DNA of 64,000 nt from Antarcticimicrobium luteum. Lineage in GTDB: Bacteria > Pseudomonadota > Alphaproteobacteria > Rhodobacterales > Rhodobacteraceae. The notes below the pieces were generated by a model that saw only the letters and a list, made by a program, of their open reading frames with translations, was not told where the DNA came from and did not search any database. Made by a program: the position numbers and the translations under genes. Location: positions 123,259 to 187,258 of the forward strand of contig NZ_SMUV01000069.1 of assembly GCF_004358185.1 (NCBI RefSeq), read 5' to 3'. Positions 47,149 through 58,296 of this stretch are shown piece by piece; the stretch's first letter is position 1; each line of letters begins with the position of its first letter.

Positions 47149-47624
47149 CCGCAATCGAAACCGCCCGCGCCGAGCTTGAAGCCAAAACCGGCACCGAGAT
47201 CGGGGTGTCGGACTGGATCACGGTCGATCAGAAAATGATCGACGCCTTTGCGGATGTGACCCACGATCACCAGTGGATCCATATCGATCCGGCGCGCGCG
47301 GCAGCCGAAACCCCGTTTGGCGGCACCATCGCGCATGGGTTTCTGACCCTCTCTCTGGCCAGCAAGTTCAGCTATGAGTGCATGCAGGCGATGCCAGGCC
47401 AGGTCATGGGCATCAACTATGGCTTCAACAAGCTGCGCTTTCTCACGCCCGTCCCGGCCGGATCGCGGCTGCGTGGACGGTTCACCCTGACGGCGATCCG
47501 CCAGCGGTCGGACACCGAGTTGTTGCGCGAAACGCAGCTGACGATCGAGATCGAAGGCCGCGACAGCCCCGCATTGGTCGCCGAATGGCTGGGTCTGTCG
47601 GTCTTTGAGGCCGAAGGCGGCTGA
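47145..47624 (+). CDS. MaoC-family (R)-specific enoyl-CoA hydratase
   Basis: 159 residues from ATG 47145, ATGA overlap with the MDR gene. Single hotdog domain; hydratase motif runs DVTHDHQWIHID then AAAETPFGGTIAHGFLTLSL with catalytic Asp/His. Works on short to medium enoyl-CoA esters. Last gene of the two-gene operon. Confidence 0.9.
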   Translation: MTAIETARAELEAKTGTEIGVSDWITVDQKMIDAFADVTHDHQWIHIDPARAAAETPFGGTIAHGFLTLSLASKFSYECMQAMPGQVMGINYGFNKLRFLTPVPAGSRLRGRFTLTAIRQRSDTELLRETQLTIEIEGRDSPALVAEWLGLSVFEAEGG

Positions 47625-47883
47625 TCACGGCCATTCAAGGCTTTGATTACAAGGCGTAAAGACAAAGAGTGTCTGGACAGCGCCCGGTTTGAACATGTAC
47701 TCATGACTTTAATGGGGATATGAGTTTCATGTTTATTGATCAGGTCTGTCGTGGCCGGATCCGGTGCGCGCCCCATCTGGGGCGCAGCTGTCCGGCGTAC
47801 ATCGGATACGCGGCGGTTTTGCCCAACGTTTTAACGCCGGCCTTTCGGTCCATCGATACGGGTGCGCCCGCAGGAGGTCCGCC

Positions 47884-48639
47884 ATGACGATGCGGAACTA
47901 CCTCAAGTTCATCACCCGCGCGACCTCTCTCGAGTTGCTGTGGGCGGCCCACACCGAGGAAATGGCCCGCTACGGGTTTGATCGGTTGATCTATGGGTAT
48001 ACCCGGTATCGGACCGAGACGTCGCTCGGCGATCCGGAAGACTTTGTCATCCTGACCAATCACAGCGAGGAATATGTCGACGGGTTCCTGCATGAGGGCC
48101 TATATTTTCATGCCCCCATGCTACATTGGGCGTTAAAGCACGAAGGGGCCGGAAGCTGGCGCATGATCAACAACATGATGGCCAACCGGACGATGACGCC
48201 GGAGGAGCAGACCGTCTATGAATTCAACCAGAGAATGGGGGTCGCGGCCGGCTATACGATCAGCTTCAACTCGGTTTCGGTCCGGGCGAAAGGCGCGATC
48301 TCGCTCTGCGCGCGCCCGGGGCTGAGCCAGGCGGACGTCGACGAGATCTGGAACATCCATGGCGACGACATCCTGTTGATGAACAACGTCGCGCATCTGA
48401 AGATCCTGACGCTGCCGCATGTCGCGCCGAACCGGTCGCTGACCAAACGCCAGCGCGAGGCGCTCGAATGGGTCGGCGACGGCAAGACCACCCAGGATAT
48501 CGCGGTCCTGATGGGGCTGACGCCTGCCACGGTCGAGAAACATCTGCGCCTGGCGCGCGAGGCGTTATCGGTCGAGACAACGGCCCAGGCGGTGATGAAA
48601 GCGGCGCTACACAACCAGATGTTCGTGATCGAAGCCTGA
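47884..48639 (+). CDS. LuxR-family regulator with autoinducer-binding domain (no luxI nearby)
   Basis: 251 residues from ATG 47884, with AGGAGG upstream. Autoinducer-binding domain (about 20-165) and GerE HTH (187-240: SLTKRQREALEWVGDG, TTQDIAVLMGLTPATVEKHL). At 75-82 (FHAPMLHW) the conserved Asp-Pro of acyl-homoserine-lactone sensors is Ala-Pro, while the Trp after it is kept. It may be a solo receptor for another ligand. No luxI lies within the window. Gap upstream is 259 bp, A+T-rich around 47625-47740. Confidence 0.87.
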   Translation: MTMRNYLKFITRATSLELLWAAHTEEMARYGFDRLIYGYTRYRTETSLGDPEDFVILTNHSEEYVDGFLHEGLYFHAPMLHWALKHEGAGSWRMINNMMANRTMTPEEQTVYEFNQRMGVAAGYTISFNSVSVRAKGAISLCARPGLSQADVDEIWNIHGDDILLMNNVAHLKILTLPHVAPNRSLTKRQREALEWVGDGKTTQDIAVLMGLTPATVEKHLRLAREALSVETTAQAVMKAALHNQMFVIEA

Positions 48640-48967
48640 TTAAAAAACAGCGAATCTGCAAGACCTTGGGCCGAGTCTGAAAACGGCAACTTACCCAAGG
48701 TAAGGAATACATGACTTTTCAGACGGCCACAAAAAATCGCATTGTGTCACTGTTCCGTGAGTGGTGGCTTTGGCCTAGGAGCTTCGGGGACTGATCCTTG
48801 CTGATTTCAAGGCTCTCTGACCCGTCCGGTTCGGGTTCGTATTTGTCCGTTGTCGAGCCGGAGAATTTGAGGGGCCCCGCCATCCCCATCTACAAGGGGC
48901 CGTCAAACAAGTCGGAGCCGCGCGATGCGCGGCTCCGTATTGGTTTCCAGCAGGCGATTGAGGTGAA
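48640..48967. other. 328-bp region between luxR and tsf 3' ends
   Basis: No gene is supported; frames here are short and lack ribosome sites. It holds the inverted repeat CTTACC-CAA-GGTAAG (48690-48704) close after luxR, a T-poor middle and the tsf terminator hairpin (48913-48937). A small RNA is possible but nothing in sequence decides it. Confidence 0.45.
48913..48937 (-). terminator. Terminator of the rpsB-tsf operon
   Basis: CGGAGCCGCGC and GCGCGGCTCCG are perfect 11-bp arms around GAT; on the minus strand the hairpin is followed by a T-richer ACTTGTTTG stretch, 30 bases after the tsf stop. Confidence 0.7.
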
Positions 48968-49843
48968 TCAGCCCTGTGCGGCCTTGGCCACCTCGGCGGC
49001 AAAGTCTTCCTTTTCCACCTCGATGCCTTCGCCCACTTCCAGGCGTACAAAGCCGGTGATCTCGGCGCCGACCTCTTTGGCGGCGTCGCCCACGGTCAGG
49101 TCCGGGTTGATCACGAACTGCTGGTTCAGCAGGGTGGATTCCGCGACGAACTTCTTCATCCGGCCGATGATCATCTTTTCGATCACCTGCTCCGGCTTGC
49201 CGGATTCGCGGGCGATGTCCATCTGCACCTGACGTTCCTTCTCGACCACGGCGGGATCCAGATCGACCTCGGACAGCGCGGCGGGGTTCACCGCGGCGAT
49301 ATGCATGGCGACCTGCTTGCCGAATGCCTCGTCACCGCCCTTGAGCGCGACCAGAACGCCGATCTTGCCCATGCCGTCGGTCGCGGCGTTGTGCACGTAG
49401 GAAACGATGGTATCACCTTCGAGCTTGGTCATCCGGCGCAGCGACATGTTCTCGCCGATGGTGGCGATCTTGTCGGTCAGGGTGTCGGCCACGGTCTTGC
49501 CGCCCAGATCGGCCGCTTTCAGCGACTCGGTGTCATCCGCACCCAGCGCCGCCTTGGCGATACCGGCGACCATCGACTGGAATTCAGCATTCTTGGCGAC
49601 GAAGTCGGTTTCCGAGTTCACCTCGACAGCGACACCGGTGCCACCCTCGACGACGACGGCGACCAGGCCCTCGGCGGCGGTGCGGCCCGATTTCTTGGCG
49701 GCCTTGGCCAGACCCTTGGTGCGCAGCCAATCGACCGCAGCCTCCATGTCGCCGTCGGTTTCGGTCAGCGCCTTCTTGGCGTCCATCATGCCGGCGCCGG
49801 TGGAGTCGCGCAGTTCTTTCACCTGTGCAGCTGTGATTGCCAT
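48968..49843 (-). CDS. tsf: Elongation factor Ts
   Basis: 291 residues with the EF-Ts signature [11 protein letters not shown] near residue 80, N-terminal UBA-like segment ([20 protein letters not shown]) and the second EF-TS domain. It exchanges GDP for GTP on EF-Tu. Follows rpsB with a 77-bp gap that contains a strong stem-loop. Confidence 0.97.
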   Translation of the reverse strand: MAITAAQVKELRDSTGAGMMDAKKALTETDGDMEAAVDWLRTKGLAKAAKKSGRTAAEGLVAVVVEGGTGVAVEVNSETDFVAKNAEFQSMVAGIAKAALGADDTESLKAADLGGKTVADTLTDKIATIGENMSLRRMTKLEGDTIVSYVHNAATDGMGKIGVLVALKGGDEAFGKQVAMHIAAVNPAALSEVDLDPAVVEKERQVQMDIARESGKPEQVIEKMIIGRMKKFVAESTLLNQQFVINPDLTVGDAAKEVGAEITGFVRLEVGEGIEVEKEDFAAEVAKAAQG

Positions 49844-49873
49844 ATCTTGGCTCTCCTCAAATCAAAGGTTGCT

Positions 49874-49897
49874 CGGGGCGGGTCTTAGCCCGCCCCG
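49874..49897 (-). other. Stem-loop between rpsB and tsf
   Basis: CGGGGCGGG and CCCGCCCCG perfect 9-bp arms with a 6-base loop. Intercistronic attenuator or mRNA-processing site in the rpsB-tsf transcript. Confidence 0.65.
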
Positions 49898-49920
49898 CAT
49901 GTCAAATCCGTGACAGTGGC

Positions 49921-50709
49921 TCAGGCTTCGGTCGGGGCGGTCTCGGCGGCGGGCGCTTCCGCGATCACCTCTTCCACGGGGGCCTCTTCCAACGCGCCCA
50001 GATCGACACCGGCGGCGCCCATCTGTGCCGACATGCCGTCCAGCGCCGCGCGGCTGACCAGATCGCAATAGAGCGAGATGGCGCGCGCCGCGTCATCGTT
50101 GCCCGGGATCACATAGTCGATGCCGTCGGGGGAGCAGTTGGTATCGACCACGGCAACGACCGGGATGCCCAGCTTGTTCGCCTCGGAGACGGCCAGCGCC
50201 TCTTTCTTGACGTCGATGACGAACAGCATGTCGGGGGTGCCGCCCATTTCGCGAATGCCGCCCAGCGAGGCCTGCAGTTTGATCTGGTCACGTTCCATGC
50301 CCAGACGCTCTTTCTTGGTCAGGCCCTCGGCGCCGGCTTCCATGGCTTCGTCGATCTGCTTGAGGCGGTTGATCGACTGGGACACGGTTTTCCAGTTGGT
50401 CAGCGTGCCGCCGAGCCAGCGGTGGTTCATGAAATACTGGGCCGAACGTTCGGCGGCGTCGGCGACGGGCTGCTGTGCCTGACGCTTGGTGCCAACGAAC
50501 AGCAGGCGACCGCCGCGGGCCACGGTGTCGCGGACCGCGCTCAGCGCCTGATCCAGCATCGGAACAGTCTGGGTCAGGTCCATGATGTGGATGCCGTTGC
50601 GCGCGCCATAGATATAGGGGCCCATGCGCGGGTTCCAGCGTTGCGTCTGGTGACCGAAGTGCACGCCAGCTTCCAGCAGCTGGCGCATGGTGAACTCGGG
50701 AAGAGCCAT
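49921..50709 (-). CDS. rpsB: 30S ribosomal protein S2
   Basis: 262 residues. S2 signatures [20 protein letters not shown] at the N-terminus and [20 protein letters not shown] near residue 155 are intact. The C-terminal ~30 residues are an acidic, Ala/Glu-rich tail ([20 protein letters not shown]), common in alphaproteobacteria. First gene of rpsB-tsf. Confidence 0.97.
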   Translation of the reverse strand: MALPEFTMRQLLEAGVHFGHQTQRWNPRMGPYIYGARNGIHIMDLTQTVPMLDQALSAVRDTVARGGRLLFVGTKRQAQQPVADAAERSAQYFMNHRWLGGTLTNWKTVSQSINRLKQIDEAMEAGAEGLTKKERLGMERDQIKLQASLGGIREMGGTPDMLFVIDVKKEALAVSEANKLGIPVVAVVDTNCSPDGIDYVIPGNDDAARAISLYCDLVSRAALDGMSAQMGAAGVDLGALEEAPVEEVIAEAPAAETAPTEA

Positions 50710-50804
50710 GCGTATATTCCTTTTCCGGTTTACGCCTCGGCGGGGGTGAGAGAAGCGGATGCTCCAACCGGCGGACCGTCAGGGATGTCTCCCCCGATCG
50801 GCCC

Positions 50805-50863
50805 AAACCCCACCTGCGGGTTTGAATGGCGCGGCAAATATACGGTTTGACCACAGGGCGCAA
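50805..50863 (-). promoter_or_regulatory. rpsB promoter and leader hairpin
   Basis: On the minus strand TATATT (50842-50837) is a good -10 and TTGCGC (50863-50858) the nearest -35 candidate, 15-bp apart. The leader then contains a hairpin CAAACCC/GGGTTTG (50805-50825). A roughly 120-nt leader would fit S2 autogenous control; not demonstrated. Confidence 0.4.
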
Positions 50864-50906
50864 CCCCCAAGCAACCGACCTTGCGAAAGGCCGTGGGAAA
50901 GACCGG

Positions 50907-52076
50907 TCAATAGACCGTGGCGCCGTGGCTGTCCTTGGCGTCCTTGATCTTGCGCAGCAGCCGCGCCTCGACCTTGTCCAGCTCGTCCCGCATCGCCTTT
51001 TGCACGCCGTCCACCGCCTGCGGCGTCCACCCGGTCTGACCGGCAAGCTCCTGCCAGGCCTGATTGTTGCCGGGAATTCCGGCGAACAGGAACACATGCG
51101 GATTCTTGCCGCAGGGAAGCCGCACCTCCAGCGTTGCGTGCAGTTCCTTCCAGCCTTTCGCGCCCTTCTGCTTGAGCAGCTTTTCGTAAATTCCCTTCAC
51201 GGAATTGCCTTCGATCGACACCTTGCCGTTCGCGTCCGAGGTCCAGGAGTCGCTGCTCATGGTGACATGGATCTTGTTGCCGCGATAACTGCCGCTCTGC
51301 GCCAGGGTGTAGCTGCCGCCTGCGCCCAGTTCCAGAAAGCTGGCCCACCGCGCCTTGTCCGGCTTGTCCTGATCGTCCAGCGCGTCCTCCAGCGCCTTGC
51401 GCACCGAGGCGATGGTTGCGCCCTTGTCCTTCAGGCCGTCCTCGACGATCTTCTGGCGCTTGTTGTACTTCAGCTTGCGCATCTCTGCGTCATTGGCCAG
51501 CGCGCTGATGCCGTTCCGCCGCGCCTGCTCTGCCCCCAGATCGCGGCATGTCCCGACCAGCGCCTTGCGCTCTTTCGAGAAGTTCTTCCAGCCGGCCTTG
51601 CCGTTGCGGGTCTCGAATTTCTTCAACAGCGCCGGCAAAAGAATGCTTTGCGCGCTGACGCCCTTTGGCAGTGTACGGGTGATCTCGTCCTCGATGGCGC
51701 CGAGTTCCTTGCCGAAATGGAGGTTGCGGTCATTGTGAACGCTGCCCTCGATATCGTTGATCTTGGAGATATCGCTGTTCAGATCCTTGATCAGCCGCTC
51801 CAGCTTGGCCGGGTTACTGTGCAGCTCACCGCGTTTTTTGGACTTTTCCAGATCCTTCAGCTCTGCCGCGCGGCTGCGCTCGGTGATCGCGCGCTGTTTC
51901 TTGATCCTGTCCGCCGTGTCGGGGACCAGCGGCTCGTCCGCCTCGATCGCATCCAGGGCGGCGCCGATTTTCGCCTGTGCGTCCTGCAATGCCTTGAGGA
52001 TCTTTTCAAAGGCCTTTTCATCGGCCTTGGTGGGTTTTTTCGGCAGGCTGACGGAAATCTTGGTCAATTTCGGCAT
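50907..52076 (-). CDS. Hypothetical protein, Lys-rich N-terminal coil and unknown C-terminal domain
   Basis: 389 residues, not recognised. No signal peptide or membrane segment. The first ~130 residues are highly charged and Lys-rich with heptad-like spacing (KADEKAFEKILKALQDAQAK, PAKLERLIKDLNSDISKIND), consistent with a coiled coil. From about 235 a compact domain starts (ASFLELGAGGSYTLAQSGSY, then SSDSWTSDANGKVSIEGNSV and GKNPHVFLFAGIPGNNQAWQ). It stands between rpsB and olsA on the minus strand with its own 129-bp upstream gap. Codon pattern and G+C look slightly lower than the neighbours. Function unknown; a structural or secreted-effector role is only a guess. Confidence 0.7.
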   Translation of the reverse strand: MPKLTKISVSLPKKPTKADEKAFEKILKALQDAQAKIGAALDAIEADEPLVPDTADRIKKQRAITERSRAAELKDLEKSKKRGELHSNPAKLERLIKDLNSDISKINDIEGSVHNDRNLHFGKELGAIEDEITRTLPKGVSAQSILLPALLKKFETRNGKAGWKNFSKERKALVGTCRDLGAEQARRNGISALANDAEMRKLKYNKRQKIVEDGLKDKGATIASVRKALEDALDDQDKPDKARWASFLELGAGGSYTLAQSGSYRGNKIHVTMSSDSWTSDANGKVSIEGNSVKGIYEKLLKQKGAKGWKELHATLEVRLPCGKNPHVFLFAGIPGNNQAWQELAGQTGWTPQAVDGVQKAMRDELDKVEARLLRKIKDAKDSHGATVY

Positions 52077-52205
52077 GTAGACGTACCTTTTGGATAATCA
52101 TTTTCTCGGGCCGGAAGGACCCGTGCCGCAGGGGAATCTGCGCCGGGAAATATGCAAGCCATCGTAAGGTTATCCGGAAAGATCTGACCAGAAAATTCGC
52201 AGGGA

Positions 52206-53045
52206 TCAGTCTTCTGCTTCGGGCAGGTAGGCCTCGAGACCGGCGCGCACCAGCGCCTCGGCGGTGGACGCCAGCGCCTTGCGGTTGCCAAACGCGGCCA
52301 CGATCAGGGGCTTGTGATAGACCACCTCGACGCGCCCCTGACGCGGCGCGGCTAGCGTTTTCAGAAGGTGCGGGCCGAATTCCATGTCGCCCCACCATCC
52401 ATAGAATCGCGCCGGCTGACCGGTGGGGGCGTGATAGATCACGCTGACCGGCTGGACCCGCAGCGTCGGGCGCAGCGGGTCGGCGAAGAAGGCCCCGAAC
52501 AGCGTGGATTTGAACGGCAGCACCCTCAGACCATCGGTCGAGGTGCCCTCGGGAAAGAACAGGAGTTTATGCCCGGCCGCCAGCCGTTCGGCGAAAAGCT
52601 CGGTCTGCGCCCGGGCCTGCCTGGGGTCGCGTTCGATAAAAACCGTGCCGGTGGCCCGCGCCAGAAGGCCGATACCGGGCCAGTTCGCCACCTCGGCCTT
52701 GGAGACGAAATAGATTCGCTTGCGCGCGTTCAGCGAGAAAATGTCCAGCCAGGAGCTGTGGTTTGCCACCACCGCGCCGGGGCCCTGCATCGGTGTGCCA
52801 TGGGAGGAGAACCCGATGCCCATGATCCGGAAGGCGTTGCGGCAGACGAATTGCACGATGAAAGGGGTGATCGGCCGCCCCTGCCCCCAGATCGGAACCT
52901 CGATCAGCCGCAGCATCAGCAACAGCGCCAGGCACACCGCGATCAGCCCGATCAGCGCCGCGCCCCGGCCCAGAACCCGTAGCCACCCCAACGGCCCGAT
53001 CATGATGGGGCCGGGCGGCGTGTCGCTGTCCCAGGTGGCGCTCAT
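52206..53045 (-). CDS. olsA: 1-acyl-glycerol-3-phosphate-type acyltransferase, OlsA
   Basis: 279 residues from ATG 53045, overlapping the olsB stop by 4 bp. One N-terminal membrane segment (IGLIAVCLALLLMLRLIEV), acyltransferase motif NHSSWLD (HX4D) near residue 90 and FPEGTSTDG near 160. PlsC-fold; together with OlsB it would O-acylate lyso-ornithine lipid to make ornithine lipid. Position directly after olsB is the main reason to prefer OlsA over PlsC. Confidence 0.85.
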   Translation of the reverse strand: MSATWDSDTPPGPIMIGPLGWLRVLGRGAALIGLIAVCLALLLMLRLIEVPIWGQGRPITPFIVQFVCRNAFRIMGIGFSSHGTPMQGPGAVVANHSSWLDIFSLNARKRIYFVSKAEVANWPGIGLLARATGTVFIERDPRQARAQTELFAERLAAGHKLLFFPEGTSTDGLRVLPFKSTLFGAFFADPLRPTLRVQPVSVIYHAPTGQPARFYGWWGDMEFGPHLLKTLAAPRQGRVEVVYHKPLIVAAFGNRKALASTAEALVRAGLEAYLPEAED

Positions 53046-53824
53046 GCCGCGCGGCCGCCGGTGTAGATGCGGCGCTGACGCTCGTTCATCCGCGCGGTAT
53101 CCAGGATAAGGCAGACATCGGTGGTGTTGAACGCGTGATCGACAAAAGCCCCTTCGCCGACGAAGCCGCCCAGCCGCAGATAGGCCTTGATCAGCGCCGG
53201 CACCTCCAGCATTGCGCGACGGCGATCGAGCCGATCCTCGGACACCAGATTCATGGTCTGGAAATGCGCCGCCTGCGCCCGCACCCGCAGGTCGGGCGGG
53301 GCCAGATGGTTGTGGTGCAGCATCGAGAGCGGCTGCGCCAGCGCCGCCACGTCGGTGCCGTGGAAGCTGGCCACGCCGAACAGGATCTCGATCCGGTGCC
53401 GCTCCACATAACCGGCCAGCGCCGACCACAGATGAAACATCGCCATGCCGCCGCGATAGTCCGGGTGCAGGCAGGAGCGCCCAAGCTCCAGCAGCCGACG
53501 GCCCGAGGACTTCAGCACCGACAGGTCGTATTCGTCCTCGGAATAGAATTGCCCGGCGGCGCGCGCCTGGTCGTCGCGCAGCAGGCGGTAGACGCCGATC
53601 ACCTGCCCCGTGGCGGTATCGGAGACGATCATGTGATCGAAGAACGGATCGAAGCGGTCGCGCTCCAGCCCGGCGTCGTGATCGACCATCTCGCCGCTGC
53701 CGCCCAACTCGCGCACGAAGACGTCATAGCGCAGGGCCTGCGCCGCGCGCAGTTCCGCCTCGGTCTCGGCGATCTTGACGGAAAAGGCGGGCCCGCTGTC
53801 AGGCATCGGCATTCCTGCTGTCAT
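53042..53824 (-). CDS. olsB: L-ornithine N-acyltransferase, OlsB-type
   Basis: 260 residues of the hemolysin/OlsB GNAT family: AAQALRYDVFVRELGGSG near residue 25, VIGVYRLLRDDQARAAGQFYSE, ELGRSCLHPDYRGG and a C-terminal DTARMNERQRRIYTGG. It adds a 3-hydroxy fatty acyl group from ACP to ornithine, first step of ornithine-lipid synthesis, a lipid used by many marine Rhodobacterales. Operon olsB-olsA. Confidence 0.87.
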   Translation of the reverse strand: MTAGMPMPDSGPAFSVKIAETEAELRAAQALRYDVFVRELGGSGEMVDHDAGLERDRFDPFFDHMIVSDTATGQVIGVYRLLRDDQARAAGQFYSEDEYDLSVLKSSGRRLLELGRSCLHPDYRGGMAMFHLWSALAGYVERHRIEILFGVASFHGTDVAALAQPLSMLHHNHLAPPDLRVRAQAAHFQTMNLVSEDRLDRRRAMLEVPALIKAYLRLGGFVGEGAFVDHAFNTTDVCLILDTARMNERQRRIYTGGRAA

Positions 53825-53920
53825 TGGTTGGGCACGGATTTGCGCGCTGATACCGCATCGGCGCCCATCCGCGCAACCGGCCGGAAGGCGCGAAATGCCT
53901 TAACATTTCATCAACCTGTT

Positions 53921-54103
53921 TCACCCATCAAAGGCGACGACAAGCGCGACACGGGCCCCGTCGATTACGACCTTGCCGGTTTCGCGGAAATTCACGGTGA
54001 TCTTGCCGCCGGCATTGGACTGCACCTGCCCGAGGCCCCATTCGGGGTGATCGGGGTGGCGCACCAGCATTCCGGGTTCGAGTATGGAGTTCAGATCAGT
54101 CAT
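53921..54103 (-). CDS. DUF3553 small protein (Tudor-like, PcrA-tail type)
   Basis: 60 residues, ATG 54103 with AAGGGA about ten bases upstream. MLVRHPDHPEWGLGQVQSN is the DUF3553 signature, related to the C-terminal domain of UvrD/PcrA helicases that contacts RNA polymerase. Conserved beside chpT-type genes in this group as far as I recall. Its start codon is overlapped by the divergent chpT start (CATG at 54101-54104). Confidence 0.85.
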   Translation of the reverse strand: MTDLNSILEPGMLVRHPDHPEWGLGQVQSNAGGKITVNFRETGKVVIDGARVALVVAFDG

Positions 54104-54740
54104 GGGCCAGTATTCCCTTATGGAGAATCCTTCACAGGTCAACCCGCAGGATGACGCGCCGGACATAGGCGCGCTGATCGCGTCGCGCATCTGCCACGAC
54201 CTGATCGGCCCGGTCGGGGCGATCGTCAACGGGATGGAGCTGCTGGAGCTGGCCGGCGGCACCTCCGGCCCCGAGCAGGAATTGATCGCGCAGAGCGCCG
54301 CCAGCGCCAGCGCGCGGCTGCGGTTTTTCCGCATCGCTTTCGGCGCGGCGGGCGATCAGGCCATCGGCGGCACCGATATTGCCATCCTGCTGGAGGAGGT
54401 CGGGCGCGACGGCCGGATGCAGGTTGTCTGGACCCCCGAGGGCGCCCAGCCGCGAAACCTGGTCAAGCTGGCCTTTCTGGCGCTGCTGTGTTGCGAGACG
54501 GCGCTGCCGCGCGGCGGCAGGGCCCATGTGATCGAAGAGGATGGCGCCTGGGTTGTCACCGCCAGCGGCGAGCCGGTGACAGTCGATCCGGCGCTCTGGG
54601 CCTGGCTGGAGGGGGCGAGTCGCGCCGCCGCCCTGATCCCGGCCAGGGTGCAGTTCGCGCTGCTGCCGCAGGCGGCCACGCAGATGGGGCGCAGGCTGGG
54701 CGGCGAACATGACGCGCAGGGGCTGACCCTCAGGTTCTGA
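54102..54740 (+). CDS. chpT: Histidine phosphotransferase ChpT
   Basis: 212 residues from the ATG at 54102 (GGAG 12 bases upstream), or 206 from 54120, which has no ribosome site. DHp-like helix with phospho-His in SRICHDLIGPVGAIVNGMEL (H32) and a degenerate HATPase-like domain after it. ChpT passes phosphate from CckA to CtrA and CpdR, controlling cell cycle, motility and gene transfer agents in Rhodobacterales. Convergent with proA across 48 bases. Confidence 0.85.
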   Translation: MGQYSLMENPSQVNPQDDAPDIGALIASRICHDLIGPVGAIVNGMELLELAGGTSGPEQELIAQSAASASARLRFFRIAFGAAGDQAIGGTDIAILLEEVGRDGRMQVVWTPEGAQPRNLVKLAFLALLCCETALPRGGRAHVIEEDGAWVVTASGEPVTVDPALWAWLEGASRAAALIPARVQFALLPQAATQMGRRLGGEHDAQGLTLRF

Positions 54741-54788
54741 GCCGCCGGCCATGCCCGCGCCAGGACAATTGCGCGCTCGGCCGCGCGA

Positions 54789-56054
54789 TCAGCCGCGCAC
54801 GGTTCCGTCGCCGGTGACCAGATATTTGAAACTGGTGAGCTGTTCCGCACCCACCGGCCCGCGCGCGTGCATCTTTCCGGTGGCGATGCCGATCTCGGCC
54901 CCCATACCGAACTCGCCGCCGTCGGCGAACTGGGTCGAGGCGTTATGCATCAGGATGGCACTGTCCAACCGCTCGAAGAACCGCGCCACGGCTGCCGCGT
55001 CCTCGGTGAGGATGCAATCGGTGTGGTTTGAGCCATAGCGGCGGATATGGGCGATGGCCGCGTCGATGTCATCGACCGGCTTGGCGGCGATGATCATGTC
55101 GAGGTATTCGCGCCCCCAATCCTCTTCGGTGGCCAATGCGGTGCCGGCGATCTCGGCCAGCGCGCCATCGGCATGGACATCGACCCCGGCCTTGACGAGC
55201 GCCTCGATCACCGGCTTGCCGATGGTCTCGATCACGTCGCGGTGGATCAGCAGGCATTCGGCGGCGCCGCAGATCCCGGTGCGCCGGGTCTTGGCGTTCA
55301 GCACCACCTTGAGCGTTTTTTCCAGATCGGCGGCTTTGTCGATGTAGATATGAACGATCCCCTCCAGATGGGCAAAGACCGGCACCCGCGCCTCGCGCTG
55401 CACCAGGCCGACCAGCCCCTTGCCGCCGCGGGGCACGATCACATCGACGTATTCGGTCATGGTCAGCAGCTCGGACACCGCGGCGCGGTCGCGGGTGGGC
55501 ACCAGCTGGATCGCATCCTCGGGCAGCCCCGCCGCCTTCAGCCCCTCGACCAGACAGGCATGGATCGCGGTGGAGGAGTGAAAGCTTTCCGAGCCGCCGC
55601 GCAGGATGACCGCGTTGCCCGATTTCAGGCAGAGTGCGCCGGCATCGGCGGTCACGTTGGGGCGGCTCTCATAGATTACCCCGATCACCCCCAGCGGCGT
55701 GCGCACACGCCGGATATGCAGGCCAGAGGGCATGTCCCATTCGGCGATCACCGCGCCGACCGGATCGTCCTGGGCCGCCACCGCCCGCAGCCCGTCGACG
55801 ATGCCCTTTATGCGCGCCTCGTCCAGCATCAGCCGGTCCATCATCGCCGGCGAAAGCCCCTTGTCCTGACCGTAGGAGAGATCCTTTTCATTGGCGGCGA
55901 CGATCCCGGCCCGGTGTGCCCAGACGGCATCGGCGGCCGCCTCCAGCGCCGCGCGCTTTGCCTCGGCCGAGGCGAACGCCAGCTCTGCCGCGGCGACTTT
56001 GGCACGGGCGCCAAGCGCGGCCATCAGGGCGGGGATGTTGTCCAGGTCTTTCAT
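54789..56054 (-). CDS. proA: Gamma-glutamyl phosphate reductase
   Basis: 421 residues from ATG 56054. ALDH fold; catalytic Cys in [14 protein letters not shown] near residue 255, NAD(P) loops [20 protein letters not shown] and [13 protein letters not shown] at the C-terminus. It reduces gamma-glutamyl phosphate to glutamate semialdehyde in proline synthesis. Follows proB with a 77-bp gap containing the dispersed repeat at 56099. Confidence 0.96.
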   Translation of the reverse strand: MKDLDNIPALMAALGARAKVAAAELAFASAEAKRAALEAAADAVWAHRAGIVAANEKDLSYGQDKGLSPAMMDRLMLDEARIKGIVDGLRAVAAQDDPVGAVIAEWDMPSGLHIRRVRTPLGVIGVIYESRPNVTADAGALCLKSGNAVILRGGSESFHSSTAIHACLVEGLKAAGLPEDAIQLVPTRDRAAVSELLTMTEYVDVIVPRGGKGLVGLVQREARVPVFAHLEGIVHIYIDKAADLEKTLKVVLNAKTRRTGICGAAECLLIHRDVIETIGKPVIEALVKAGVDVHADGALAEIAGTALATEEDWGREYLDMIIAAKPVDDIDAAIAHIRRYGSNHTDCILTEDAAAVARFFERLDSAILMHNASTQFADGGEFGMGAEIGIATGKMHARGPVGAEQLTSFKYLVTGDGTVRG

Positions 56055-56098
56055 GTCTCGGCGCCTTTGTTCTTTGGGCGGGCCAGAGGATTTCACGC

Positions 56099-56130
56099 CT
56101 CCGGCGGGGATATTTGCGGTGAAAGGAGGG
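56099..56130. repeat. Dispersed intergenic repeat, GCCTCCGGCG type (copy 2)
   Basis: GCCTCCGGCGGGGATATTT then GGTGAAAGGAGG, matching 16968-17001 in order and spacing. Located between proB and proA. Confidence 0.6.
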
Positions 56131-56131
56131 G

Positions 56132-58269
<2,138 letters not shown>

Positions 58270-58296
58270 CTAACGCAAAGGACCATACCGCCACAA

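Noticed and set aside
47625..47883. lux box or luxI remnant before the LuxR gene
   Set aside because: No 20-bp lux-type palindrome and no acyl-HSL synthase frame found.
48770..48870. tRNA-like sequence with GGTTCGGGTTCG
   Set aside because: No acceptor or anticodon stems can be folded around it.
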